A stretch of 64,000 bases of DNA from Pelobacter sp. (GTDB taxonomy: Bacteria; Desulfobacterota; Desulfuromonadia; Geobacterales; Pseudopelobacteraceae). This document shows positions 27,724-35,444 of the stretch, one piece after another. How positions within the stretch are numbered: position 1 is the first letter of the stretch; every line of letters starts with the position of its first letter. The stretch spans positions 124,001 through 188,000 of the forward strand of contig JAVBXN010000021.1 in NCBI GenBank assembly GCA_030824515.1, given 5' to 3'. A program made the position numbers and the translations under genes. Below the pieces are notes generated by a model, which saw only the letters and a list, made by a program, of their open reading frames with translations, did no database searches and was not told the origin of the DNA.

Positions 27724-29040
27724 ATGCAGCTGTCCAACTATCTGAAGATCTACCCCTGCCCGGACCAGCCCGGCATGAACCTGGTCTACTCCACCCTGCG
27801 CTCGGCGGTGGTGCTGCTGCCGGACGAGCTGCTGCAGGCGGCCATGAACGGCACGCTGCCCGACCAGGAGCGCGGGATTCTGGCCCGGCTCGACATCCTG
27901 ACTCCGGACCGGGCCGCCGAGCGCGAGCGGCTGCGCACGATCTTCGACACCCCCCGCGCCAATACACCTTTCAGCGCCGTGGTGGTGCTCAACCTGGACT
28001 GTAATCTGGCCTGCCCCTACTGCTACGAGGAGGGTTTCCGCGGCAAACATTACATGAGCGCCGAAACCGCCGCGCTGCTGGTGGAGAGCATCCGCCGCGA
28101 GCGGATTGAAAAAGGGCAGCCGCTGCGGCTGACCTTCTACGGCGGCGAACCGCTGCTCTCCCTGGACCTGATCCGGGCCATCGCCCGGCCGCTGGGTGAG
28201 GCCGCCCGCGAGCGCGGGGTGGCCTTCGGCTTCTCGCTGGTCACCAACGGCACGCTGCTGAACCGCGCCTGCGTCGAGGAGCTGCTTTCCCTGGGGCTCT
28301 CCGGGTCCAAGGTGACTATCGACGGCCCCAGAGAGCTGCACGACAAGAGCCGTCCCTTTGTCTCCGGGCTGGGCAGTTACGAGGCGATCCTGCGCAACGT
28401 GCTGGATATCCACAAGATCGTGCCACTGCAGCTGGGAGGCAACTACACCCGCGACAACTTCCGCGAATTCCCGCGCATGCTGGATGACCTGCTGGCCCGC
28501 GGCATCGATCCGGCCCGGGTCGGTACAATGCTCTTCGCACCGGTGGTGCCCAAAGCGGGCCAGCGGGTGCTGTCCGACTTCAACACCGGTTGCGCCTGTT
28601 CCTATGAGCCGTGGTTGATGGAGGCCGCTCTCTGGCTGCGCGAGGAGACCCTCAAGCGCGGTTTCCCGGCCCCCAAGTCGAAGCTGTCGGCCTGCATGGT
28701 CGAGCTGGAGAACGAGCTGGTGATCAACCACGACGGCTCGCTCTACAAATGCCCGGCCTTCATGGCCTGCCCGGAGCTGCGCATCGGTTCGCTGGCCGAG
28801 GGGATCGCCGACTTTAGCGCGTCACACAACCTGGATCTCTGGAAGAAAGACGAGTGCCTGGAGTGCCCCTACCTGCCAATCTGTTTCGGCGGCTGCCGCC
28901 AGCTGACACTGCTGCGCAACGGGAAAATTGACGAAGCAGACTGCCGCAGGGAGTATTACGATACGGTGCTGGAGCGTATGATCAGGCAGGACCTGGAGTA
29001 CCAGGGAACAAAGCCCGCCGGGCAGCAGGAGAAAGAGTGA
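27724..29040 (+). CDS. Radical SAM/SPASM peptide maturase (geopeptide maturase-like)
   Basis: The 438-residue enzyme carries the radical SAM cluster motif CNLACPYC (C93, C97, C100) and the glycine-rich SAM-binding segment FYGGEPLLS. A cysteine-rich C-terminal SPASM-type region (C324, C343, C349, C378, C381, C387, C391, C407) should hold auxiliary Fe-S clusters. The N-terminal ~85 residues precede the barrel and could recognise the peptide, as RRE-like regions do in other maturases. GGAG precedes the ATG. It should install a radical-mediated modification, such as a Cys-derived thioether, in the adjacent 33-residue peptide; that chemistry is inferred from family behaviour. It probably corresponds to the geopeptide maturase family, recalled but not checked. 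Confidence 0.88.
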   Translation: MQLSNYLKIYPCPDQPGMNLVYSTLRSAVVLLPDELLQAAMNGTLPDQERGILARLDILTPDRAAERERLRTIFDTPRANTPFSAVVVLNLDCNLACPYCYEEGFRGKHYMSAETAALLVESIRRERIEKGQPLRLTFYGGEPLLSLDLIRAIARPLGEAARERGVAFGFSLVTNGTLLNRACVEELLSLGLSGSKVTIDGPRELHDKSRPFVSGLGSYEAILRNVLDIHKIVPLQLGGNYTRDNFREFPRMLDDLLARGIDPARVGTMLFAPVVPKAGQRVLSDFNTGCACSYEPWLMEAALWLREETLKRGFPAPKSKLSACMVELENELVINHDGSLYKCPAFMACPELRIGSLAEGIADFSASHNLDLWKKDECLECPYLPICFGGCRQLTLLRNGKIDEADCRREYYDTVLERMIRQDLEYQGTKPAGQQEKE

Positions 29041-29080
29041 TTCGTTTTCCTGATTCGTTCAAATCTGCGGCTCTCACGTT

Positions 29081-29101
29081 CCTCCCCCTTCAAGGGGGAG
29101 G
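29081..29101. terminator. Bidirectional hairpin between maturase and binding-protein genes
   Basis: CCTCCCCC-ttcaa-GGGGGAGG with flanking purine tract (GATAGGAGGGGG) sits between the convergent maturase and solute-binding protein genes. It resembles a common intergenic palindromic repeat and likely ends both transcripts. Confidence 0.6.
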
Positions 29102-29131
29102 ATAGGAGGGGGATGGTGTGTCTGGCAAAAA

Positions 29132-30013
29132 CTACGGATACACCCGCTTGGCCATTCGCACCATTTCATCGGGAAGATTGATCTTCATCCGCCGGGCCGT
29201 GGCCGTGTTCAGGTAGATGTCAAATTTTCGCGGCGGCGAGGGGGGGAACTGACCGATATCGACCCCCTTCAACGCCTTGGCGGCAGCGGAGCCGATCAAA
29301 CGCCCCACGTTGACCATGTCCACCACCAGCGCCACCAGCGCCCCCTCCTTGACATTGCGCTCCGAAACCCCCAGCAGCGGAATCCCCTTGCGAAACGACA
29401 GCAGGTAGGCCTCGTCCAGCGCGGCCGTGGTCAGCACCGCGGTGTCCGGCAGAAGCAGGATCGCGTCCGCATCCTCCAGTCGGCTGATGGCGCTGACGAA
29501 CTCCGAGCTGTTGCGGACCGTGTAGGAGGCCGGCTGCGGCGCATCGCCCCGCCCCAGGAGGCTGAGCTGGTCGCGGCTCCCCACCACCGCAAACTGCCGG
29601 ATCGAATGCAGGTGCTTGCGGATCAGCTCGCTGTACTCCCTGACCGGGGTGGCCAGGTAGAAACCGGTGGTGTTCGGCCGGTTGATGGCGGGCGGTGTTA
29701 CCACCATGTCGAAGATGACCGGGATGTTGCTCGGCAGCGTCAGCGCCTCGGTCAGCGCCTCCTTCCCCAGCGCCACCACCACCCGCGCCCCCTCGCGATC
29801 CAGCGCGCTGTTAAGCCCGCGCCTGGCCTCTTCCGGCGAGATGATTTTCAGAGAACTCCCCAGGCTCTTGCGGATGCCGGAGATGATCTCGGTTGCCGGC
29901 CTGAGCTGGGTATCGGCCACCACCAGCACTTCGGCGGCCGCTGAAGGGGTGGGGAGCAAAACAATTGTCAAAAGAACCATTGCAACCAGGGATAGTGTCA
30001 TGCGTCTAGGCAT
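29132..30013 (-). CDS. Second periplasmic solute-binding protein (ABC_sub_bind-like)
   Basis: This 293-residue protein has a signal peptide (about 1-27, LLPTPSAAAE) and the same two-lobed PF04392-like architecture as the kinase-linked copy at 26184-27050. They share VVALGKEAL-, FDMVVTPPA-, LLLPDTAV- and [21 protein letters not shown]-type segments along their whole length. It follows the TonB receptor by 97 bp on the same strand and again lacks an ABC permease or ATPase. I infer that it captures what the receptor imports, possibly the matured peptide, either delivering it to the kinase or competing for it. Confidence 0.85.
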   Translation of the reverse strand: MPRRMTLSLVAMVLLTIVLLPTPSAAAEVLVVADTQLRPATEIISGIRKSLGSSLKIISPEEARRGLNSALDREGARVVVALGKEALTEALTLPSNIPVIFDMVVTPPAINRPNTTGFYLATPVREYSELIRKHLHSIRQFAVVGSRDQLSLLGRGDAPQPASYTVRNSSEFVSAISRLEDADAILLLPDTAVLTTAALDEAYLLSFRKGIPLLGVSERNVKEGALVALVVDMVNVGRLIGSAAAKALKGVDIGQFPPSPPRKFDIYLNTATARRMKINLPDEMVRMAKRVYP

Positions 30014-30110
30014 TGTCGTTACTGCTCTTTCTGTATCGTGAACGATAATATTTAATGTAATCGCTTGAGTATGTTTCAGGAGGCGCCATTGCCGCCCGGA
30101 ACCTGAGCGG

Positions 30111-32087
30111 TTAAAACCTGAACTTGAGCCCGCCCTCGACCCAGCGCCCCGGGTTGGGGTAGAGGGATGAAGTATAGCGGTCGCCGCTGAACAGGTTATG
30201 GATGGTCAGGAAACTCTCCAGCGTGGTCTTGTCGCTGGTGCGGAACTTCTTGGTGGCGGTCAGGTCCCAGATGAAGGTGTCGTAGTACGGGTTCGGATAG
30301 GCCGGCATGGTTGGGACGAAGTCCCACCAGACGTAGTTGCCGGACAGGAGCATGCTGAACGAGCGGCGGTCGTCGTACTTGATCCCCACCAGCCAGGAGT
30401 AGGTGTCCCAATTGTTACTGCTCCGGTCGGACGGGATCGCGCCGGCCTTGGTGTGGGCATAGGCGTGCCCCAGCTTGAGCGACAGGTTGTAGAAGGGCAC
30501 GCTCTCGGCCTCCAGCTCGTAGCCCTGGCGGGTCACGTCGCCGCCGTTGACGTACTGCTTGTAGGGGGGATTGGCAGCAATGGCCTCGGCTGACATGGCC
30601 TTGGTGGTCTCATGGCGGAAGAGGGTTGCCTTCAGGTTGACCAGCTCGGCCAGGCCGGACTCGAGCCCGAGCTGGTAGGACCAGCCGTACTCGGCCGTCA
30701 GCTGCGGGTTGGGAAGGAAGAACAGCCCCTGTGCCTTGGTGTAGCTCAAGGGGGGCGAAGTGAAGCCGCGCGCGGCAGAGGCACGGGCCACGCTGTGTTC
30801 GCCCAGCTCCCAGGTCAGCCCCAGGCTGGGGCTGACGAAGTAGCCGGTGACGCTGTCGTGGTCCAGGCGCACGCCGGGGGTCAGGGCCAGCGGCCCGAAC
30901 TCGACCGTGTCGTTGGCAAACAGCGCCCAGCGGTCGATGGTGGGATAGACGGTCAGGGTGGCCGGCAGACCGAAGGACTGGTAGAGCGGTCCGGCGTTGG
31001 TGGTCTGGTCCAGGGCGCCGTGGCTGGCCTCCCCCCCCACGGTCAGGGTCTGGATGCCGCTGGTCCAGGTGGCGCGCAGGTTGCCGCCGACGGTCTCCTC
31101 GTCGTAGATGTTCTGCTTGAAGAGCGAACCGTCGGCCAGGAAATTTACCGGAAAGTCGGCATGGGACTTGAAGAAGTGCAGGCCGCCGCGAAGGGTCAGC
31201 TCGGGGGTGGCGCGGTACTCGATATTGCCGGTCAGGAACAGGTTGCGTTGAATAGTCCTGGCGCTGATGCCGAAAGCCGGCACCTCGCCCGCATTCTGTT
31301 CCGGGTTGCTGTAGCCGGCCGTCAGGGTGATGTCCAGGTCGCGGTTGGGGGTCAGCAGCAGCTTGCCGAACAGGCTGTTGCGGCGGTAGTCACGGTTGTT
31401 GCGCAGACCGTCCGAGGCCTGCTGCCCGGCGTAGAGGTAGTAGCCCAGCGGCCCGTTCTTGCCGGCCAGCTCGGCCGCCGTGTCGCGGGAGTTTCCCTCG
31501 CCGAAGGAGCCGCTGAGCATGCCGCCCGGCAGCGCCTTGTCGCCGGTGTTGCGGGTGATGATGTTGACCACCCCCCCCAGAGCCGAGCCCCAGGCCGAGG
31601 AGGCGGCCCCCTTGATGATCTCGATCCGCTCCACGATTCTGAGCGGAATGAAGCTGGTGTCGGCGTTGCCGCCGGCCAGGAAGTTGACCGGCATGCCGTC
31701 CAGCAGCACGGTCACGTGGCGGTCCTCGGAGCCCTGGATGTGCAGCAGCGAGGGCGAGTTGAACTCGTTGAGCGAGAAATCCACGAAGAGTCCAGGCACC
31801 CTGGCCAGCACCTCGCTGACGCTGTTGGCGTTCATCGTCTCGATCTCTTTGGCGGTGATCACGGTCATGTTCTCGGCCACCTGGGTCAGCGGCTTTTCGC
31901 TGCGGGTGGCGGTCTGAACGTACAGCTCCTTCTCCTCCCAGAACAGCAGCAGTTCATCTTCGGAAGGTGTGTTCATGGCGACCTGCAGCCGTTCGGCCGC
32001 TCCGGCCTGGGTGGAAAATAACAGCGCCGATCCCAGCAGCGTAGTCGCCAGCAGCTTCGTGATCCAGCTTTTATCTTGTCGTCTCAT
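30111..32087 (-). CDS. TonB-dependent outer membrane receptor
   Basis: The 658-residue protein has a signal peptide (about 1-30, ending STQAGAAE). A plug domain (about 70-180) contains VSEVLARVPGLFVDFS and VERIEIIKGAASSAWGSALGGVVNIIT, and a 22-strand barrel ends in the terminal aromatic RWVEGGLKFRF. GGAGG precedes the ATG. The plug and barrel resemble BtuB/CirA-type receptors; the substrate is not readable from sequence. There is no cobalamin riboswitch upstream, and the locus context suggests uptake of the modified peptide or a peptide-metal complex. It leads a two-gene operon with the second binding protein. Confidence 0.9.
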   Translation of the reverse strand: MRRQDKSWITKLLATTLLGSALLFSTQAGAAERLQVAMNTPSEDELLLFWEEKELYVQTATRSEKPLTQVAENMTVITAKEIETMNANSVSEVLARVPGLFVDFSLNEFNSPSLLHIQGSEDRHVTVLLDGMPVNFLAGGNADTSFIPLRIVERIEIIKGAASSAWGSALGGVVNIITRNTGDKALPGGMLSGSFGEGNSRDTAAELAGKNGPLGYYLYAGQQASDGLRNNRDYRRNSLFGKLLLTPNRDLDITLTAGYSNPEQNAGEVPAFGISARTIQRNLFLTGNIEYRATPELTLRGGLHFFKSHADFPVNFLADGSLFKQNIYDEETVGGNLRATWTSGIQTLTVGGEASHGALDQTTNAGPLYQSFGLPATLTVYPTIDRWALFANDTVEFGPLALTPGVRLDHDSVTGYFVSPSLGLTWELGEHSVARASAARGFTSPPLSYTKAQGLFFLPNPQLTAEYGWSYQLGLESGLAELVNLKATLFRHETTKAMSAEAIAANPPYKQYVNGGDVTRQGYELEAESVPFYNLSLKLGHAYAHTKAGAIPSDRSSNNWDTYSWLVGIKYDDRRSFSMLLSGNYVWWDFVPTMPAYPNPYYDTFIWDLTATKKFRTSDKTTLESFLTIHNLFSGDRYTSSLYPNPGRWVEGGLKFRF

Positions 32088-32176
32088 CGTTTGCCTCCGC
32101 GGCCGCTAACAAAATCAAATTCGTATACTACTGAATTATCGTCTGTTGTCAACAGCGAGTGCCGCTATTTTAATCA

Positions 32177-32205
32177 GATTGATGATTTTGTGTATCAAAT
32201 CAATC
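32177..32205. promoter_or_regulatory. Inverted repeat upstream of the TonB receptor
   Basis: GATTGAT (32177-32183) and ATCAATC (32199-32205) are perfect 7-bp arms around 15 bp, with further inner symmetry (GAT/ATC). It lies about 90 bp upstream of the receptor start in a 234-bp divergent interval and is a candidate operator. Confidence 0.4.
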
Positions 32206-32254
32206 GTTTTTTCAAACTGTATTTGTATAAAGCGGATAATATTTGGAAAACATA

Positions 32255-32281
32255 TTGACATTCATATGTCTGCATTATATT
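32255..32281 (+). promoter_or_regulatory. Promoter of the OsmC-like gene
   Basis: TTGACA (32255-32260) and TATATT (32276-32281), spacer 15 bp, precede the gene. The -10 element begins a 23-bp block that recurs exactly at 35023-35045. Confidence 0.55.
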
Positions 32282-32298
32282 TTGTGCATATACACATT
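32276..32298 (+). promoter_or_regulatory. Repeated -10/operator block, copy 1
   Basis: The block runs from TATATT through the near-palindrome TGTGCATATACACA and is identical over 23 nt to 35023-35045. The palindrome lies just downstream of the -10 element, around the transcription start, so a bound protein would block the promoter. It precedes the OsmC-like gene. Confidence 0.75.
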
Positions 32299-32321
32299 GC
32301 TTGGAAAGAAAGGGAAATAGC

Positions 32322-32732
32322 ATGGAAATGAGAATAATATTCCCGGGCGGCAAAAGGGTTGACGCGGAATTGAACGGCAGGGTCATCAGCAGCGACCAAC
32401 CGCCTGGCGGTGGCGGCGAAGGGGCGGCGCCGACTCCATATGACTACTTTCTGGCCTCCATGGGCACCTGCGCCGGGATCTATGTGCTCAGTTTCTGCCA
32501 GGAGCGGGGCATCAGCACCGAGGGGCTGGAACTTACCCAGCGCATGGATTTCGTCAGCGAAGGGGGCAAGAACCGGCTGGCAAAAGTGGATCTGCAGATT
32601 ACCCTGCCACCCGGTTTTCCGGTCAAATATCATAACGCGATCATCAAATCCGCGGAACTCTGTGCCGTGAAAAAGGCGCTGATGAATCCGCCGGACTTCG
32701 AAATATCAATCCAGGACACAACAGACAAATAA
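32322..32732 (+). CDS. OsmC/YhfA-family protein
   Basis: The 136-residue protein fits the OsmC superfamily. Its first strand-rich part is followed by the helix with the first conserved cysteine (MGTCAGIYVLSFC) and a later conserved cysteine in AELCAVKKAL. OsmC/Ohr proteins reduce peroxides through a Cys pair, while YhfA-like members have no proven activity. I place the start at ATG 32322 behind AAGGGA; a TTG at 32301 would be upstream in frame. Its promoter block is shared with the NifX-like gene at 35062, tying it to that sulfur/iron-cluster cassette. Confidence 0.82.
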   Translation: MEMRIIFPGGKRVDAELNGRVISSDQPPGGGGEGAAPTPYDYFLASMGTCAGIYVLSFCQERGISTEGLELTQRMDFVSEGGKNRLAKVDLQITLPPGFPVKYHNAIIKSAELCAVKKALMNPPDFEISIQDTTDK

Positions 32733-32753
32733 ACCTGAAAACGGCAATTCGCT

Positions 32754-32879
32754 CACGCAAAGGCGCAAAGACGCAAAGAAAGTCAATATCTTACAATCCA
32801 TAAAGGCCTCACCCAAATGGTTAAGTCCAGACGTTTTCTAACGCTTTGTTTTTCTTTGCGAACTTAGCGCCTTTGCGCG
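32754..32879. repeat. Palindromic intergenic repeat (CGCAAAG type)
   Basis: Arms at 32754-32781 and 32851-32879 are nearly perfect inverted copies: CACGCAAAGGCGCAAAG then ACGCAAAGAAA against CGCGCAAAGGCGCTAAG then TTCGCAAAGAAA. They enclose about 70 bp. This CGCAAAGGCG motif is a familiar dispersed intergenic sequence in many bacteria, so I read it as a MITE/REP-like element. It contains no gene. Confidence 0.7.
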
Positions 32880-32938
32880 ATCAACTGCTTTTTGTAGGAT
32901 AAATATCTTCAATCTGCTTAAAACCGGAGGAAACACCC

Positions 32939-33352
32939 ATGAATAGCGCAATACTGTATCGGACACAAACGACCAAGACCCTGAGGGAATTCGTGCATGC
33001 GCTGGCTGCCGCGGGCCAGAAGCGCGGCTTCATCATCCACAACGAAAGCACGATGGAAATGGCCCATACCTTCGGCAAACATGGAGTCAAGGTTGGAGCC
33101 GGCTTCGATCTGCACATGATCCAGATCTGCAAACCCGAGAAAGCCGCCGCCAGCCTTTCGCAAAACCCGGAGCGGGCGGCACTGATGCCCAAGTTCATTA
33201 CGACCTTTACCAGCAACGGCATGACCGAGATCCGCATGCTGCGCTACGGGCGAACGATGATCGAAGCGCTGGTGTTGGATGACCCGGACTTTGCCTCCTC
33301 CCTGGAAGAGAGCTATAACGCGATCCAGAAGATGATCGAAGAGTCGCTCTGA
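32939..33352 (+). CDS. DUF302 family protein
   Basis: The 137-residue soluble protein matches the DUF302 pattern: an N-terminal beta strand, a helix in TLREFVHALAAAGQKRGFIIHNE, then GAGFDLHMIQICKPEKAAASL and a C-terminal FITTFTSNGMTEIRMLRYGR stretch. The function of DUF302 is unknown, but members often accompany thiol/redox and metal-handling genes. GGAGG precedes the ATG. It ends one base before the permease gene, so the two are coupled. Confidence 0.8.
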   Translation: MNSAILYRTQTTKTLREFVHALAAAGQKRGFIIHNESTMEMAHTFGKHGVKVGAGFDLHMIQICKPEKAAASLSQNPERAALMPKFITTFTSNGMTEIRMLRYGRTMIEALVLDDPDFASSLEESYNAIQKMIEESL

Positions 33353-33353
33353 T

Positions 33354-34325
33354 ATGTGGCGCTTTCTTATAGCCATCAACAAGAATCTGGTGCTGGCAAT
33401 TCCGGCCACGATGCTGGCCGGTTTCGTTTGCGGCCTGTTGGTTGATCCTGCTTTCATGAAAAGCCTGATCATACCGTTTACCTTTTTGATGGTCTATCCG
33501 ATGATGGTGACCCTCAAAATCCGTTCAGTGCTGGAGGGTGGCGATACGCGGGCGCAGTTGATGACCCAGGCGATCAATTTCCTGGTGATTCCCTTTGTCG
33601 CCTACGGCATCGGCAGGGTTTTCTTTGCCGAGCGCCCGTTTCTGGCGCTGGGACTGTTGTTGGCATCGCTGGTGCCGACCAGCGGCATGACCATTTCCTG
33701 GACCGGTTTCGCCAAGGGCAACCTGGCGGCGGCTGTCAAGATGACCGTGGTGGGCCTGATTCTGGGATCGCTGCTGACCCCGTTTTATATCCGTATTCTG
33801 ATGGGAGCCCAGGTCGATGTGGACATGCTTTCGGTGATGAGGCAGATCCTGGTGGTCGTCTTCCTGCCGATGCTGGCCGGCTACGCCACCCAGCGCTGGG
33901 CCCTGAAGCGCTATGGACAGAAAGTATTCCAGGAGCAGATTTCCCCGCGCTTTCCGGGGCTCTCAACCGTCGGCGTGCTGGGTATCGTCTTTATCGCGAT
34001 CGCGCTCAAGGCCCGCAGCGTGGCCGACAGCCCGGCCCTGCTGGTTACGATCCTGATACCGCTGCTGCTGCTATACCTTTGCAACTACCTGCTCAGCACC
34101 CTGGTCGGAAAAGCCTTCCTGCCGCGTGGCGACGCCATCGCGCTGGTCTACGGCACGGTCATGCGCAACCTGTCGATCGCGCTGGCGGTGGCAATGAACG
34201 CCTTCGGCAAGGCCGGCTCGGAAGCGGCGCTGGTGATCGCGCTGGCCTATATCATCCAGGTACAGTCGGCCGCCTGGTACGTGCGCCTGACCGACAAGAT
34301 CTTCGGAGCGAGGAGTGAATCATGA
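33354..34325 (+). CDS. BASS/ACR3-like membrane transporter
   Basis: The 323-residue protein has about ten membrane helices of the bile acid:sodium symporter/arsenite ACR3 superfamily. Typical segments are LIIPFTFLMVYPMMVTLKI, LGLLLASLVPTSGMTISWTGFAKGN and GDAIALVYGTVMRNLSIALAVAMNAFG. ACR3 export of arsenite needs a conserved Cys in TM4, which is not evident here, so the substrate is probably another anion or a sulfur compound. Its stop overlaps the methyltransferase start (ATGA at 34322-34325). Confidence 0.82.
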   Translation: MWRFLIAINKNLVLAIPATMLAGFVCGLLVDPAFMKSLIIPFTFLMVYPMMVTLKIRSVLEGGDTRAQLMTQAINFLVIPFVAYGIGRVFFAERPFLALGLLLASLVPTSGMTISWTGFAKGNLAAAVKMTVVGLILGSLLTPFYIRILMGAQVDVDMLSVMRQILVVVFLPMLAGYATQRWALKRYGQKVFQEQISPRFPGLSTVGVLGIVFIAIALKARSVADSPALLVTILIPLLLLYLCNYLLSTLVGKAFLPRGDAIALVYGTVMRNLSIALAVAMNAFGKAGSEAALVIALAYIIQVQSAAWYVRLTDKIFGARSES

Positions 34326-34930
34326 AAACCACCAACTGGGATGAACGTTACAGCGAACCGGGCTTTACCTACGGCACGACCCCCAACTCGTTCCTGGTTT
34401 CGGTCGTGGACAGGATCCCGCCGGGCCGGGTTTTGATGCTGGCCGAAGGTGAAGGGAGAAATGCCGTTTATCTGGCCTCCCTCGGATATCAAATCACCGC
34501 GGTTGACGGCTCCGCCGTCGGACTGGGCAAGGCGCTTGAACTGGCGGATGAGCGCGGTGTCAGCCTGACCACAATCGTGGCCGATCTGGCTGGATTCGAG
34601 ATCGAGCCGGAAAAATGGGATGCGGTCGTCTCCTGTTTTTGCCATATCCCGTCGGCCATCCGGATTCCCCTGCACCGTAAGGTCGTCCAGGGGCTCAAGC
34701 CTGGAGGCGTATTTGTGCTGGAGGCATTCAGCAAGGAACAGATGGATTATGATACCGGCGGTCCCAAGTCTCTCGATATGCTGATGTCACGGGAAGAGCT
34801 GCTGCAGGAACTGGACGGTCTGGATTTCATGCATGCCGCCACGCTGGTTCGCGACGTCAAGGAGGGGCGCGGGCATACCGGCCTGGCTTCGGTGGTGCAG
34901 ATACTGGCCGTCAAGCCGTTAACCCCTTGA
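34322..34930 (+). CDS. Class I SAM-dependent methyltransferase (TehB-like)
   Basis: The 202-residue enzyme has a Rossmann SAM site (VLMLAEGEGRNAVYLASLGYQITAVDGS) and the WDERY start typical of TehB/thiopurine-type methyltransferases that act on chalcogens, metalloids or small thiols. It overlaps the transporter gene by 4 nt, suggesting that the pair acts on one toxic compound. Which compound (tellurite, selenite, arsenite or a thiol) cannot be said from the sequence. Confidence 0.85.
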   Translation: MKTTNWDERYSEPGFTYGTTPNSFLVSVVDRIPPGRVLMLAEGEGRNAVYLASLGYQITAVDGSAVGLGKALELADERGVSLTTIVADLAGFEIEPEKWDAVVSCFCHIPSAIRIPLHRKVVQGLKPGGVFVLEAFSKEQMDYDTGGPKSLDMLMSREELLQELDGLDFMHAATLVRDVKEGRGHTGLASVVQILAVKPLTP

Positions 34931-34978
34931 TTTTATGTGAGTGATGTTCTCTTTTTGTTGATCTTGGCAGCAATGTTT

Positions 34979-34992
34979 TGTGCTTATGCACA
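34979..34992. promoter_or_regulatory. Upstream operator half of the NifX-like gene promoter
   Basis: TGTGC-TTAT-GCACA is a perfect 5-bp-arm palindrome related to the TGTGCATATACACA site 50 bp downstream. It lies just upstream of the -35 element at 35001. Confidence 0.6.
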
Positions 34993-35000
34993 ATAACCTG

Positions 35001-35028
35001 TTGACTTTTAAATCCATCGGCATATATT
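35001..35028 (+). promoter_or_regulatory. Promoter of the NifX-like gene
   Basis: TTGACT (35001-35006) and TATATT (35023-35028) with a 16-bp spacer, flanked on both sides by TGTGC palindromes. Confidence 0.6.
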
Positions 35029-35045
35029 TTGTGCATATACACATT
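35023..35045 (+). promoter_or_regulatory. Repeated -10/operator block, copy 2
   Basis: Identical over 23 nt to 32276-32298, containing the -10 TATATT and the near-palindrome TGTGCATATACACA, 17 bp before the start codon of the NifX-like gene. Identity over both promoter and operator implies co-regulation of the two genes. Confidence 0.75.
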
Positions 35046-35061
35046 AAACTGGAGGTACACA

Positions 35062-35442
35062 ATGAAAGTTTGTTTTCCGGTAATGGAAAATCAAGGGTTG
35101 GAGAGTCGGGTATTCGGTCATTTTGGTTCCGCGCCCGGATTTGTCGTGGTGGACATGGTCACCAGCGAGGTGACGGCGATCAACAACAGCGATCAGATCC
35201 ATCAGCATGGGGCCTGCAATCCGGTGGCCGGTCTTGGCGGTTACCAGGTGGATGCAATCGTGGTCGGCGGCATCGGCGGCGGTGCGCTGCATAAACTGAA
35301 CAGCGCCGGTATGCGAGTTTTCAAGGCGATGGAAGGGACCGTCACGGAAAACATGGCGCTGTTCCGCACTAACGGACTGCCGGAATACATGCCGGGCCAC
35401 ACCTGCGGCGGACATGGCCAAAGCCATGGCTGCTCCCACTAA
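35062..35442 (+). CDS. NifX/NifB-type dinitrogenase cofactor-like protein
   Basis: The 126-residue protein has the Nitro_FeMo-Co fold (MKVCFPVMEN, VFGHFGSAPGFVVVD, then GGIGGGALHKLNSAGMRVF) and a His/Cys-rich tail (CGGHGQSHGCSH) that could bind metal. Stand-alone members of this family occur in many anaerobes without nitrogenase and are thought to handle Fe-S or heterometal clusters. GGAGG precedes the ATG. It is followed within 2 bp by a DUF134 gene and then an IscU-like scaffold gene, a recurring trio. Confidence 0.85.
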   Translation: MKVCFPVMENQGLESRVFGHFGSAPGFVVVDMVTSEVTAINNSDQIHQHGACNPVAGLGGYQVDAIVVGGIGGGALHKLNSAGMRVFKAMEGTVTENMALFRTNGLPEYMPGHTCGGHGQSHGCSH

Positions 35443-35444
35443 GC

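Noticed and set aside
27337-28731. Long minus-strand open frame (464 codons) over the maturase gene
   Set aside because: It lies antisense to a clear radical SAM enzyme, encodes low-complexity His/Gln/Val-rich sequence without motifs, and results from codon bias in the real gene.
30612-32021. Long plus-strand open frame over the TonB receptor
   Set aside because: Antisense shadow of a gene with signal peptide, plug and barrel features; its translation has no recognisable domain.
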